A DNA stretch of 64,000 nt from positions 22,330 to 86,329 of the forward strand of contig CAJUDL010000011.1 in NCBI GenBank assembly GCA_910585285.1, given 5' to 3'. The notes beneath the pieces are model-generated. The model was not told the origin of the DNA. It did not search any database and saw only the letters and a list, made by a program, of their open reading frames with translations. This DNA comes from an uncultured Muribaculaceae bacterium. GTDB taxonomy: Bacteria > Bacteroidota > Bacteroidia > Bacteroidales > Muribaculaceae. Below are positions 18,402-28,470 of the stretch, piece by piece (the first letter of the stretch is position 1; the number at the start of each line of letters is the position of its first letter). The translations under genes and the position numbers were made by a program.

Positions 18402-20774
18402 TTAAAATGAAAAATGCAATGAAATTCTCAATCCGCTTTTATCAATCCCCGGTCTGTCACGATAAGTAAGGCGCCATATATAATCAACACGCAGAATCGT
18501 GAAGATATTATCTATTCCGGCGCCAATCTCCATATATGGTTTCTTACCCATTGGTGCCGTGGAGGCATCAATGGGAAACTGATATAAGTCTTTCTCAAAC
18601 TCGGGATTGTTTTTCCGACTCAGACCTCCCATAAAACCCTTGAACGTGAATATTTCACGCAGTTTAAGTTTTTTTACATATGGGATACGATTGAATATCA
18701 ATCCATTCATATAATATGAAAGATCAATAGATGCGAATTTATCCATTGCAAACTCCATGGGATTGAGGAGTGTATATGACTCTGGTTGGATAGTGTATGA
18801 TATATTCGCATTCTGCCATAACAACGCAGGAAACTGCACTTTGCTCCATATCATGCCACCTTTAAGTATCACATCTGTATATCCGAACGCTGAAAACCAG
18901 AATCGTTTCTGAATCGACAGCTCTGTTTTATTAAGTGTGAAATCAGCTCCCAAGAAACCTTTGGGACCATATTCATGCGTAAGCAGAAATATTGGAGCAT
19001 CCATGTTTATCGGTTTCCTGCTCGTTGTTGCCTGCACAAATTTTTCCCCTGGAGCATATCTTAGGGCGATTCGAAATACGGCTTGCGTGAAATTCTTGTC
19101 GTAATTGCCATCCGAAAGCCTGAACGGAATCCATCGGGTCGCCTCCTGTATTTCATGTCGCAGTTCAACTCCGAAAGATAAATTATTTCTTAATTCCAGA
19201 TTATATTCCAGTTTTGCAAGGCGGCGATAGGTGATAAGATCACTCTTCATTCTTTTCAACGATAAAAAAACATTATCGGCATTTGTGAAAAGATAATGCT
19301 GACCAAGTTGATCCTTATCATATTGATACGTTGCCCGTATTGAATTGACCGGAAACTCTCTTGACGTATATTTCTTCGGAATAAAAGAATACTCAAGCTC
19401 TCCACTATATTTAATCTTACGGTCCCTGAGTCCGTAAGCCACATATCCTCGAGCGAAGATATGAGGGGAAAGTGCTGGAGTGGTTACGCCACCTACCCTG
19501 AAACGCCACCCTTCCGCCGTGTTATGACTTATAAAAGTATTCACCGGACCGATATCGACCCTACTTGGATTCCAAGTGGTTATATATCCGTTAACAAATA
19601 CCTTAAGAATTTTTTCTGACCAATAAAGAAACCATTGTTTTCGCATCAAGGTAGTCATATCCCCCATCTTTGATTCCGCATTCGACAATGGAATCGATCT
19701 GACATCGCTCCAGAACTCATTAGATACTGTCTCTGCATCCGGCAATACAACCTCTCGTGCTCCTTCTTTTGCCAACGACTCGAGCTCATGAAACTGTTTG
19801 TCAGAGAAACCGGAATACCGCACCTGTCTTGAGCCATATAATTTGGGTGTGCCGGGAATAAACTGCATTTCCAGACAAAGATCATCAAGAGTCTTGTGTG
19901 TGTTGCCCAAAGAATCCTTAATGAAATTCTGACTGATGAAAATATTGTCTACATAATTGAGATTTATGGCACGGGGCACGCGCATGGAAACCCTTTTCAC
20001 ATACTTCACGGAATCATTAACAGGAATAAACAATTTACCATTGAAACTGAATGATTCCGGATTATGTGGAGAAAAAGTCAGCTCCACGCATTTTTCATCT
20101 CCAATAAGCACCGTGTCGCTGATCTCATATTTATAATAATCAGCCGCGATATTTGAAAGAGGACTTACAAAACGATTCTGCATCAAAGTAATGTCATTCT
20201 GATAAAGATCCACTTCCTTCAAAAGATCCTCAAACACTTGCCTTACGTTCTGCTCATTAAAACTTTCATCAAGTCCGTTGCTTTTAAGTCCTTTTACAAT
20301 CTCGATTGTTTTATTCCGGTTTTTACCTGACAACACAGTAGAAGCCTTCTCTTTTAGAGACACATCAAGAATCTGTTTACCTGTCCATGCAGCCGTATCA
20401 ACAAAATTTGCAAGGAAATTGAATTGCCTGCCGATTTTCCCTTTACTCTGTGTGAAGGCAATATTGAATTCATTGAGAGCAAGCACCATCTTCTCATATT
20501 TATCGTAATTATAAAACGGTAAATTATGAGGATCATGTTCACTTTTATCTTTTCTCACACGCTCCATCAGGGCAACAGCTGGATTGTTTTTCTTGGAGTA
20601 TTTATTCTTCTTGGGCTTGACCACAACCTCCTTTAAATCCCGTCCTTTTGCATTCTCGAAACTTATCGTGTCAACAACCACCGGTCGCTTCATCTGGGCA
20701 TAACACTCCCCATGAAGAATCATTAAAAGACACGGCAGGATCAATAAAATATGTTTTATTAGCTTATTTTGCAA
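18402..20774 (-). CDS. DUF5686-family outer-membrane protein
   Basis: 790 residues. The start is TTG at 20774; an in-frame stop lies just upstream and no ATG precedes the signal peptide (ILLILPCLLMILHGECYAQ). The N-terminal part is soluble with VVVKPKKNKYSKKNNPAV, and the C-terminal half is rich in amphipathic strands ending GLRISLHFSF, as in a beta barrel. This is the layout of DUF5686 proteins of Bacteroidetes, which usually also carry a carboxypeptidase-regulatory-like domain; that domain is missing here. Function unknown. Same strand as the CYTH gene (13-bp gap). Confidence 0.75.
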   Translation of the reverse strand: MQNKLIKHILLILPCLLMILHGECYAQMKRPVVVDTISFENAKGRDLKEVVVKPKKNKYSKKNNPAVALMERVRKDKSEHDPHNLPFYNYDKYEKMVLALNEFNIAFTQSKGKIGRQFNFLANFVDTAAWTGKQILDVSLKEKASTVLSGKNRNKTIEIVKGLKSNGLDESFNEQNVRQVFEDLLKEVDLYQNDITLMQNRFVSPLSNIAADYYKYEISDTVLIGDEKCVELTFSPHNPESFSFNGKLFIPVNDSVKYVKRVSMRVPRAINLNYVDNIFISQNFIKDSLGNTHKTLDDLCLEMQFIPGTPKLYGSRQVRYSGFSDKQFHELESLAKEGAREVVLPDAETVSNEFWSDVRSIPLSNAESKMGDMTTLMRKQWFLYWSEKILKVFVNGYITTWNPSRVDIGPVNTFISHNTAEGWRFRVGGVTTPALSPHIFARGYVAYGLRDRKIKYSGELEYSFIPKKYTSREFPVNSIRATYQYDKDQLGQHYLFTNADNVFLSLKRMKSDLITYRRLAKLEYNLELRNNLSFGVELRHEIQEATRWIPFRLSDGNYDKNFTQAVFRIALRYAPGEKFVQATTSRKPINMDAPIFLLTHEYGPKGFLGADFTLNKTELSIQKRFWFSAFGYTDVILKGGMIWSKVQFPALLWQNANISYTIQPESYTLLNPMEFAMDKFASIDLSYYMNGLIFNRIPYVKKLKLREIFTFKGFMGGLSRKNNPEFEKDLYQFPIDASTAPMGKKPYMEIGAGIDNIFTILRVDYIWRLTYRDRPGIDKSGLRISLHFSF

Positions 20775-20787
20775 GATAATTTATTTA

Positions 20788-21237
20788 TCAATTGGAGATT
20801 AGCTGGGAATTATAATAACGAGGATCTCCCGTCACTTCCTTACCTATAAAAGGTGGCAATGAAAATGAAGTTTCGCACGATGGCAATTCTATTTCAGCGA
20901 CCACAAGGGGAGCGAGCTCTCCTTTAAACTCATCTACTTCCCATACGAATCCATCATGTTTCACATAATATCTTACCTTCTCAAGAATCTTGCCGCAACA
21001 AAGGCTCAGCATCGCTTCAGCATCAGCAAACGGAATCTCATATTCAAATTCCAGGCGCTCGATGCCACGATTCTTTCCTTTCACCGTAAGAAATCCTTTA
21101 TCATCTTTAATCCTTACGCGCACAGTACGTTCCGGATCTCTATTTAGATAACCCTGAGCGATTCTACTGGATTTATATGCCAACCCATGATAAGAATCAT
21201 TCTTGACAAGGTATTTCTTCTCGATTTCAACACCCAT
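20788..21237 (-). CDS. CYTH-domain protein (triphosphate tunnel metalloenzyme)
   Basis: 149 residues, the size of a minimal CYTH protein. Starts GVEIEKKYLV, the ExExK signature, followed by RTVRVRIKDDKGFLTVKGK and LEFEYEIP strands lining the tunnel. Bacterial members hydrolyse inorganic triphosphate or act as adenylate cyclases; here triphosphatase activity is the likelier guess. It follows the DUF4250 gene by 9 bp. Confidence 0.82.
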   Translation of the reverse strand: MGVEIEKKYLVKNDSYHGLAYKSSRIAQGYLNRDPERTVRVRIKDDKGFLTVKGKNRGIERLEFEYEIPFADAEAMLSLCCGKILEKVRYYVKHDGFVWEVDEFKGELAPLVVAEIELPSCETSFSLPPFIGKEVTGDPRYYNSQLISN

Positions 21238-21246
21238 ATTGAAAAA

Positions 21247-21423
21247 TTATCTGAACTGATTAATGGATGGATTATATTCAAATCCTGCATTCCTGAGGGT
21301 ATCAATAAGAGAAGAGACCTCCACACCTTCCGATTCACACAGGTCTTCAAGAGAAGAATAGGAATCGCGCAATTTCATATTCACTGCGCTATAGAGCATT
21401 ATTGGATCTTTGGGTAATGACAT
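21247..21423 (-). CDS. DUF4250 small protein (58 residues)
   Basis: A short gene easily missed: ATG at 21423, stop at 21247. The protein starts MSLPKDPIMLYSAVNMKLRD and ends GFEYNPSINQFR, matching my memory of DUF4250 (LPKDP start, conserved NMKLRD.YSSL and AGFEYN). It is predicted to be a small helical cytosolic protein of unknown function. Spaced 9 bp before CYTH and 2 bp after the aminotransferase stop, so it is part of that minus-strand run. Confidence 0.8.
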   Translation of the reverse strand: MSLPKDPIMLYSAVNMKLRDSYSSLEDLCESEGVEVSSLIDTLRNAGFEYNPSINQFR

Positions 21424-21425
21424 GA

Positions 21426-22544
21426 TTATTTAAATGAATTTATTTTTGAAACAACATATGAGACTTCTTGTTCGGTCATGACAGGATAGATTGGCAATGA
21501 CAACTCCTGCTTATGAATCGTCTCGGATATTAATAACGGAGCCGGTATACTCAATATTCCCTTTTTAGCATAGCATTTTTGCTGATGTGGAGGAATCGGA
21601 TAATGTATCAATGTCTGAACACCTTCTTGTTTAAGATATTCCTGAAGCCTGTCGCGTTGCTCGCATAAAACGGGATATAGATGATATACATTATCTTTAC
21701 CAACCCTCTTTATTCCATTCGGAATCCGAATTAGCGGATTGCTAATTTCAATACCGTATCTTTTTGCTATCGCACGTCGCCTGGCATTGTCGCAATCAAG
21801 TCTTTTCAATTTCAACGACAATACAGCTGCCTGAATTTCATCCAGCCGTGAATTTCTGCCTAAGGAATCAAATACGTATTTACGATCTGAACCGTAATTT
21901 GCAAGCCGCCTCACGGTTTTCGCAAGAATATCATCATTCGTGGTCACAGCCCCCCCATCGCCAAGAGTTCCGAGATTCTTACCGGGATAGAAACTATGTC
22001 CTGCCGCATCGCCAAGAGATCCTGTCCTTCTGTTTTCAAAAATGCATCCATGAGCCTGCGCATTATCCTCAATAAGTTTCAAGTCATATCGCTTACATAT
22101 TTTCCAGATCTCATCAGTATATGCGCATTTCCCATAGAGATGCACTATCATCAAAGCTTTGGTTTTGTTTGTGATGCAGTTCTCAATCTTTTCAGGATCA
22201 ATCTGAAGTGTTTCAATATCCGGTTCAACAAGAACCGGCACCAATCCATTCTCAGATATAGCCAATATTGATGCAATATACGTATTTGCGGGCACAATGA
22301 TTTCGTCTCCATCACGCATTATGCCCAATTCTTTATAAGCCCTCAATATCAATGTCAAGGCATCCAAACCATTGGCGCATCCCACCGTGTGCGACACACC
22401 AATATAATCTGAATACTTCCGTTCAAACTCCTCATTTTCCCTCCCTTGCAGATACCATCCGGAAGCTACCACACGATTGACAACCTCAGATATCTCGGGT
22501 TCAAAAGAATTTGTGACGCGTTCAAGATCCAGGAACTTAACCAT
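21426..22544 (-). CDS. DegT/DnrJ/EryC1 sugar aminotransferase (FdtB/QdtB-like)
   Basis: 372 residues from ATG 22544, which overlaps the stop of the upstream gene by one base (GTG at 22547 also possible). PLP-dependent fold with the PLP lysine in HSFYPGKNLGTLGDGG and substrate loop ALTLILRAY. It transfers an amino group from glutamate to a dTDP-3-keto-6-deoxyhexose. Because the gene before it is a FdtA/QdtA-type ketoisomerase, the product is probably dTDP-3-amino-3,6-dideoxy-galactose or -glucose, for O-antigen, capsule or glycoprotein. Lies away from the main polysaccharide locus. Confidence 0.83.
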   Translation of the reverse strand: MVKFLDLERVTNSFEPEISEVVNRVVASGWYLQGRENEEFERKYSDYIGVSHTVGCANGLDALTLILRAYKELGIMRDGDEIIVPANTYIASILAISENGLVPVLVEPDIETLQIDPEKIENCITNKTKALMIVHLYGKCAYTDEIWKICKRYDLKLIEDNAQAHGCIFENRRTGSLGDAAGHSFYPGKNLGTLGDGGAVTTNDDILAKTVRRLANYGSDRKYVFDSLGRNSRLDEIQAAVLSLKLKRLDCDNARRRAIAKRYGIEISNPLIRIPNGIKRVGKDNVYHLYPVLCEQRDRLQEYLKQEGVQTLIHYPIPPHQQKCYAKKGILSIPAPLLISETIHKQELSLPIYPVMTEQEVSYVVSKINSFK

Positions 22545-22942
22545 CACTTTCTTTTTAATCTTAGAAACTCATAATAATCGCGTATATAATCTTCCTCATC
22601 ATAAAAGTCGGAAGCGAGCACCAACGCCACAGCCCCGGAAGAGAAATCAACAAGATGCGACCATGTTCCGGGTGCAACCAGCAAACCTTCATAAGGTTTA
22701 TTCAACATTATTGACTCCCGCGTATAGCCGTCGTCAAGATGAACCGTGAAGCTTCCGCCAACAGCGATTATAAATTGATATAACGTATGATGCGCATGTC
22801 CGGCGCGGCTCTCGCCGCCGGGCACATCATATATGAAAAACACTCGCTTCATGTCAAACGGAATATTAATTCCGTTTTCTACCACAGAAAGATTCCCTCT
22901 TCTGTCGAGATGACGCGGGAGTTCTATTATCTTGTAATCCAT
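22544..22942 (-). CDS. Sugar 3,4-ketoisomerase, FdtA/QdtA-type cupin
   Basis: 132 residues, one cupin (RmlC-like) domain. DRRGNLSVVE start, FFIYDVPGGESRAGHAHHTLYQF with conserved His residues for catalysis, and LLVAPGTWSHL. This family turns dTDP-4-keto-6-deoxyglucose into the 3-keto isomer. Translationally coupled to the aminotransferase that follows. Whether the product is the galacto or gluco 3-ketosugar cannot be told from the sequence. Confidence 0.85.
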   Translation of the reverse strand: MDYKIIELPRHLDRRGNLSVVENGINIPFDMKRVFFIYDVPGGESRAGHAHHTLYQFIIAVGGSFTVHLDDGYTRESIMLNKPYEGLLVAPGTWSHLVDFSSGAVALVLASDFYDEEDYIRDYYEFLRLKRK

Positions 22943-22953
22943 TGTTCCGTATT

Positions 22954-25485
22954 CTATCGGGAGTGTATTCTAACCACATTGAAAGAATATGGTTCAGCTT
23001 TAAAATCAAGCATTCCTCCTTTTATAGAAACGGATGTATTACTCGGTTTAGTGCATTCCTCCTCAGGATTACCGCAAAGGGTTGTTATTTCACCCATCGC
23101 ATCTCCCGATACGTGTTGCTGCAAATCGTCAGAAACCATTACGCCAACCGGCAAAAGATTCGCGATCTTCACTATCAGGTCTCCCGTTTCATCATCTATC
23201 ACATGCGAAACCCCAAAGCGTTTTTTCACATCTTCGGATGAATCTGAAAGGGAGATAGAGCTTGAGATGTAATGACTGCCGGAATTATTGCCATACATTC
23301 TCTGAACGTAATAATCAGGCGTAAGTCGAATGGAATCATTATTAAAAAATATAAGATCCGGACGCCAGTTGTAATGTCCGTCCTTGGCAAAAAGAGGGGC
23401 ATATGAAGTCATTTCAACAACATCCGCATTCCTTTCTACATCCGTAAGATAGAGTGCAATGGTAAGAGCTGCTTCAAGTGTATTTTTTCTATCGGGCATA
23501 TGAGATGCATATTCCCCAAGATAAACTTTTGGTCCCTTTCTGTCATAATTATCGTAATAATCCCTATTATTGAGATACCAGCCCGGTGCAACGTAATAGT
23601 GTTCGTCAACCATAGCCACACCTTCCTTTTTGGCAAATTTCCATCCTTCGGTATAATCCGATCCCTCGAAGAATGGACCAACCGTGCCTACTACCGTAAT
23701 CTCCGGATGTTTCTGTTTGATAATGTCATGAATATATTTGAAGCGTTCTTCAAACACTTCCGTTATCATATCTTCATTCCCTATTCCCAGATATTTAAGA
23801 TTAAAAGGCTTTGGATGACCCGCTGCGGCGCGTTTCGCTCCCCATTCTGTATCCTCGCTTCCATTAGCATATTCAATCAGATCCAATATATCTTGAACAT
23901 ATTTATCCATTTCAGACATAGGTATGCCACACTGCTGTCCAAGAGTTGTAATCTCATTGATAGAATGAGAATGCGCTCTTCCTGAATTCTGACATGGCAC
24001 CCCGGCAGCCAATACCGGAAGCGGCTCCGCACCCAAATCCTCACAAAACAAGAAATACTCATGATAACCTAATCCGCGAGTCTGATGATAGTTCCAAAGA
24101 TTCCTCAATGGTTTCCGACTTTCAAGAGGTCCGATAGATCCTTTCCAGTCATATATGTTGTCTAATCCATCGCCATGAGCCACACATCCTCCTGGAAAAC
24201 GCACAAAACGAGGTTTTAGGTCAGCAAGTGTTTCGGCAAGATCTTTCCTCAAACCGTTGCTCCGGTTTTTATATGTGTTCACGGGGAATAATGAAATCAT
24301 ATCAAGATCGCACTCGGTTTCAGCTGGGATTTCGATTGAAAGATGTGCACCGGATTGAGTACATTTTGCCTTTATCTTTCCCTCTATCTTCTGCCATCCG
24401 GTTCCGCGTGCGGTTATTTTCTTAGAACCAATCAAGGTACCATCCTTTGAAATGAGACTGACATTGAAAACTCTCTTACCCGGATTTCCCGGCAATCTTA
24501 CAAACATCGAGAAAACATAATTCTCTCCTTTCTTTACCGGGATTCCGTCGAAACCTTCATTCTTTAGCCTCAGAGATTGTTTAAAATTATTAATGCGGAG
24601 ATAATGAGGATTATTCGGATGTATAGGATCCTTGTCCATAAATGTCATCTTTACCGGATTTCCGGCAAAATCACAAAGACTCCAGGAATAAGACGGTCCC
24701 CACCCTTTCTTATGGTTCTCGCTATAATCATATTCAAAATCGCGATTCTGAACCATTTCCGCATATAGACCGCCATCAGCTGCATAACTGATATCCTCAA
24801 AGAATATGCCGATAAGCTTATCGCTGATTTTTAACGGAGATTCGTTTTTATCATGTGAGATATTTGCTGTTAAGTTTTTAAGATTGGCAAACCTTGCTGC
24901 ATCATCTTTCATCAGCTCCCCTTCCAGACGTGTCTTGATTCCGCGCTCTTTTACATAAGAATACAATGAATTCACAACCGAAGTCGGAATTTTTATTACA
25001 CCTCCTTTTACATTCTTGCCATTCAAAACAATTTCTCCAGGTTTGCTTTCGACAAGACCGCAATATCCCAATTTGCAAGAATCATCTTTTGTTGCGTATC
25101 TCTGTGGCTCCCAATTTATAAGATCCTTAGAAACGGCAGATGCGATTGTCTCCCTTTTATCGGAAACATACCATGTTGCCATCCATCCGCCTGACGTTTT
25201 ATACAGACGGGGTTCGAACATTGTCTTGTGACTTCCCCATGGACCGAAATCGGATGACACAAAGTCATATCCTGATTTCGAATTTCCGGCAGGATCACAT
25301 ATTGATTCCCAATTCTTTCCATCCTCACTCCATGCCATTCGCAATCCGCTTTTCCCATTAGGCTTTGAATATGAGAAAAGATAGACAGAATCCATTTGTG
25401 AAACCGTTACATTCTCGGCATTTGCGGAAAAAGCAGCCGCAAGTGCATAGGCACCCGCAGCCGCTTTCATTATAGATCTAAACAT
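22954..25485 (-). CDS. GH51 alpha-L-arabinofuranosidase with N-terminal half-propeller
   Basis: 843 residues from ATG 25485 (TTG at 25494 also open). Signal peptide AAAGAYALAAAFSANA. Residues about 28-165 resemble part of a GH43/GH32-like five-bladed propeller (RMAWSEDGKNWESI, MFEPRLYKTSGGWMATWYVS, SAVSKDLINWEP), too short for a full domain. From about 220 the GH51 domain starts LIGIFFEDISYAADGGLYAE; acid/base Glu in LGIGNEDM (near 570) and nucleophile Glu in VYLGEYASH (near 660). It removes arabinofuranosyl groups from plant arabinan or arabinoxylan. Follows the GH97 gene by 35 bp; likely one operon. Confidence 0.85.
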   Translation of the reverse strand: MFRSIMKAAAGAYALAAAFSANAENVTVSQMDSVYLFSYSKPNGKSGLRMAWSEDGKNWESICDPAGNSKSGYDFVSSDFGPWGSHKTMFEPRLYKTSGGWMATWYVSDKRETIASAVSKDLINWEPQRYATKDDSCKLGYCGLVESKPGEIVLNGKNVKGGVIKIPTSVVNSLYSYVKERGIKTRLEGELMKDDAARFANLKNLTANISHDKNESPLKISDKLIGIFFEDISYAADGGLYAEMVQNRDFEYDYSENHKKGWGPSYSWSLCDFAGNPVKMTFMDKDPIHPNNPHYLRINNFKQSLRLKNEGFDGIPVKKGENYVFSMFVRLPGNPGKRVFNVSLISKDGTLIGSKKITARGTGWQKIEGKIKAKCTQSGAHLSIEIPAETECDLDMISLFPVNTYKNRSNGLRKDLAETLADLKPRFVRFPGGCVAHGDGLDNIYDWKGSIGPLESRKPLRNLWNYHQTRGLGYHEYFLFCEDLGAEPLPVLAAGVPCQNSGRAHSHSINEITTLGQQCGIPMSEMDKYVQDILDLIEYANGSEDTEWGAKRAAAGHPKPFNLKYLGIGNEDMITEVFEERFKYIHDIIKQKHPEITVVGTVGPFFEGSDYTEGWKFAKKEGVAMVDEHYYVAPGWYLNNRDYYDNYDRKGPKVYLGEYASHMPDRKNTLEAALTIALYLTDVERNADVVEMTSYAPLFAKDGHYNWRPDLIFFNNDSIRLTPDYYVQRMYGNNSGSHYISSSISLSDSSEDVKKRFGVSHVIDDETGDLIVKIANLLPVGVMVSDDLQQHVSGDAMGEITTLCGNPEEECTKPSNTSVSIKGGMLDFKAEPYSFNVVRIHSR

Positions 25486-25520
25486 AATCGTCAATATAGA
25501 TTAAGTAAATAACTTACTTA

Positions 25521-28403
25521 TTATTTCACTATTACGAATCCTTGTTCGGAAGGAAGCGTGATAGAATACCTCACCCCTTTCTTCTTATCTTTCTTTAAAG
25601 ATACGTTCTCTTTGAGCAAGGTTTCATTATCGCCATCTGAATAAATTACCGCATCTCCGGAACCTAAGAAATCCAGATCAAGGTCAAGAGAAACGGGCTC
25701 TTTCTCTGCATTTATACCAGCAACATACCATTTCCCCGCGCTCTTACGGGCAATCACAGCATATTTACCGGGATAACCTGCAACATATTTCGTGTCTTCC
25801 CATTTGGTGGGAACCGCACGCATGTAATCAAGAGCTATAGGAGATGCATCTTCAAGATTGTTGGGTGCCAGAGCGAAATTCTGTGCCGGACTCTGATAGA
25901 TAGTTGCCAGGGCAAGCTGGAATGCATCTGAGGTGCGACGTATATTTCCCTTCTCATTACTTTTATGCAGACGTTTGTTAAGGAATGTTCCTCCGTATTC
26001 CATTGCTCCTACAGTGTTTCTGATAAACGGATGAAGAGTTGCATTCTCCGCCTCTTTGTCGCAGAAATGCTGGTTGAAAATCATGTTTTCAGAAGCGAGC
26101 ACTGCCTCACTGCCGACATAATTGGGATACATTCGCTCCCACCCCCTTGGCAAAGTGCAGCCATGGAATATCACCATCAGTCCGTGATCATCAGCATCAC
26201 TCAATATATCCTCATACAGACGCATGGTTTCCTGTTTATCACCCCCAAAGAAGTCCACCTTTATTCCCTTCACTCCAATACTTTTGAGCCAAGCCATCTC
26301 CTTCTTTCGTGTGATGGGATTGTCCATAATATTTATCGGACTCTGCTCAATATCATTCCAATAGCCGCTTGAACTATACCACAAGAGTGGAGTCACTCCC
26401 TTGGCTTTGCCATATTCTATGAGTTCGACTATCCCGTCACGTCCTATATTCTTATCCCAATAATTATCGATAAGAGTATAAGGATAGCCCATTGCAGCTG
26501 CGAGATCAATATATTTTTTTATATCCTTTTTATTGATGCTGTTATCCTGCCAAACAATCCAGCTCCATGTCCCTTTGGCTGGCTCATATGTATTGGCGGA
26601 TTCATAACGAGGTGACACTGTATTCCAGGGAGCCGTAGTCTCTACAATAGGCGCAAGATCCTTTGCAACTGTTATAGTTCTCCAGGGTGTGGACCCGGGC
26701 AATGCAAATGCGGGTTCAATTGTGCCGTTACCATTATTTTCCTCAGGCATTGGAAACGCTATTGAGAAAACGCCATCGGTCTGATCTGTCAGTCTTGAAC
26801 CGCAATATGTGCGATCAACACCTGTTTCGCTCAACAGTATCCAGCCGTTATTTCCTACACGGAATAAACCGGGGAACGTGAAACCGTGTCCATATTGTGA
26901 TTTTGTGTCGAGAGGTGCATCAATTATATACTCTTCCTCATAGCTCGGTTTCGTCCTTTTCCATGCAATCATTGCATCGCTCTGCGGAGTCAGGAAAACA
27001 GTGGAATAAGAAGGAAGATGAAAACCTGTTTTTTCTGACATTATTCTTGCAGCCCCGGTTTCTTTAGGTTTTGCAAGATTATATCTGAAAGCGATATCAT
27101 TATCCGAAACCACAAACTCAACGCTCATCTTGTCACCTTTAGGATTCTTAAACTCACATGTAAGAGAATTTGCATCAAATTTCACATTCGATTTCTTAAT
27201 TCTTTCATTCGAATAAGATGTATGCCATTCATTGTCATGACGGGCAATCATTCTCAGATTTTTTGAGAAATCTCCATAGTCAGCCACGATTCCGAGAGGC
27301 GAATTCTCAAGCATCTCTATTCCATCATAGAATACATTATAGACGGGCTCGCCATTGCTCATGCCTACATCCACACGCAGTTTGCCATCCGGGCTACTCA
27401 CAGAGGCGGAGCTTATTCCCTTGTCAGGATCTCCCCACTTATCTTTGAGGCGTTTAATTTCTTCGGCTGTCACTGGAATAACCGTACCGTGACGCGGATG
27501 AAAATTCATGCTTACCGGATGCTCAACATTCTTGAAATGCTGTAGATCGGTTGATTCAGTGAAATCATAACCTTTTTTCATATATACGTCATACATCAGA
27601 ATATATTTATCCTGACCTATAAGCTTGAACGTGCCGGCGCCTTCAACAGCCTCTTTTGTCTGTTGTTTATAATCGGGATACTCTGTCCAGTTTCCTGAAG
27701 TAAGATTCTTTGTTGTCGCAACTTTAATGCCGTTGCCATGACCTTCCGTCTTATAGAAGAGGTAATATACACCATCCTTATAGACAATGTCTCCGTCAAT
27801 ACACGACTTCCCGTCTTTAGGCTGGAAAAACGGCTTTGGAGTTCCTTCAATATCTGTGAAATCCTTATTGGCATAAGCATAATAAATGATATCAGGTCCG
27901 TTGCCATGTTGCATCGACCAATAGATCAACATCTTTTTCGCTTTTGGATCATATATTGTCTGGGGCGCCCATACTCTCTTAAGATTCTCTTGCCCGCTAT
28001 ATTTTTTCTGAATATTGATCACCGAATGCGTCCAGTTGATAAGGTCACAGGATTTCAATAAAACCATTCCTCTGTTGGAATCCCATCCTCTTGCGCTTAC
28101 CATATCAGTCACAACCATATAAAAGCATTTGTCGGGACCACGCAGGATATGAGGATCCCTAACGCCTCCGGTTTCGCTGATTAGAGAAGATTTAATAACA
28201 GGTCGATTCCCATTCAGAGCCTTATAATCGAAACCATTATCACTCAAAGCAAAACGAATGGCTTCCTCCTCTTTTTCATTATTATTACCGGTGAAATACG
28301 TGAAAAGATATCCTACAAAATCTCTTTCTGTAGGAATCTTTGACTTTGCCGATACAGTAAGAGTTGTCAGAACAATCAAAAGTGACAATAAACATCGTGT
28401 CAT
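25521..28403 (-). CDS. GH43-like / GH97 fusion glycoside hydrolase
   Basis: 960 residues. Signal peptide, then residues about 24-325 resemble a GH43-type propeller (GVRDPHILRGPDKCFYMVVTD, RVWAPQTIYDPKAKKMLIYW, VEGAGTFKLIGQDKYILMYD). From about 335 a complete GH97 enzyme: N-terminal beta-sandwich, TIM barrel and C-terminal sheet. GIKVDFFGGDKQE near residue 717 places an Asp where retaining GH97 alpha-galactosidases have the nucleophile, and GSEAV near 765 gives the acid/base; the inverting SusB-type would use glutamates. So an alpha-galactosidase is more likely than an alpha-glucosidase. Probably exported. No SusC/SusD pair is in the window. Confidence 0.83.
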   Translation of the reverse strand: MTRCLLSLLIVLTTLTVSAKSKIPTERDFVGYLFTYFTGNNNEKEEEAIRFALSDNGFDYKALNGNRPVIKSSLISETGGVRDPHILRGPDKCFYMVVTDMVSARGWDSNRGMVLLKSCDLINWTHSVINIQKKYSGQENLKRVWAPQTIYDPKAKKMLIYWSMQHGNGPDIIYYAYANKDFTDIEGTPKPFFQPKDGKSCIDGDIVYKDGVYYLFYKTEGHGNGIKVATTKNLTSGNWTEYPDYKQQTKEAVEGAGTFKLIGQDKYILMYDVYMKKGYDFTESTDLQHFKNVEHPVSMNFHPRHGTVIPVTAEEIKRLKDKWGDPDKGISSASVSSPDGKLRVDVGMSNGEPVYNVFYDGIEMLENSPLGIVADYGDFSKNLRMIARHDNEWHTSYSNERIKKSNVKFDANSLTCEFKNPKGDKMSVEFVVSDNDIAFRYNLAKPKETGAARIMSEKTGFHLPSYSTVFLTPQSDAMIAWKRTKPSYEEEYIIDAPLDTKSQYGHGFTFPGLFRVGNNGWILLSETGVDRTYCGSRLTDQTDGVFSIAFPMPEENNGNGTIEPAFALPGSTPWRTITVAKDLAPIVETTAPWNTVSPRYESANTYEPAKGTWSWIVWQDNSINKKDIKKYIDLAAAMGYPYTLIDNYWDKNIGRDGIVELIEYGKAKGVTPLLWYSSSGYWNDIEQSPINIMDNPITRKKEMAWLKSIGVKGIKVDFFGGDKQETMRLYEDILSDADDHGLMVIFHGCTLPRGWERMYPNYVGSEAVLASENMIFNQHFCDKEAENATLHPFIRNTVGAMEYGGTFLNKRLHKSNEKGNIRRTSDAFQLALATIYQSPAQNFALAPNNLEDASPIALDYMRAVPTKWEDTKYVAGYPGKYAVIARKSAGKWYVAGINAEKEPVSLDLDLDFLGSGDAVIYSDGDNETLLKENVSLKKDKKKGVRYSITLPSEQGFVIVK

Positions 28404-28470
28404 GGTCAGTTGTTATAATTTAAATGAATTTTAAGGTTGTTTAACTTTATTATTCTTTTGAATGTTAATT

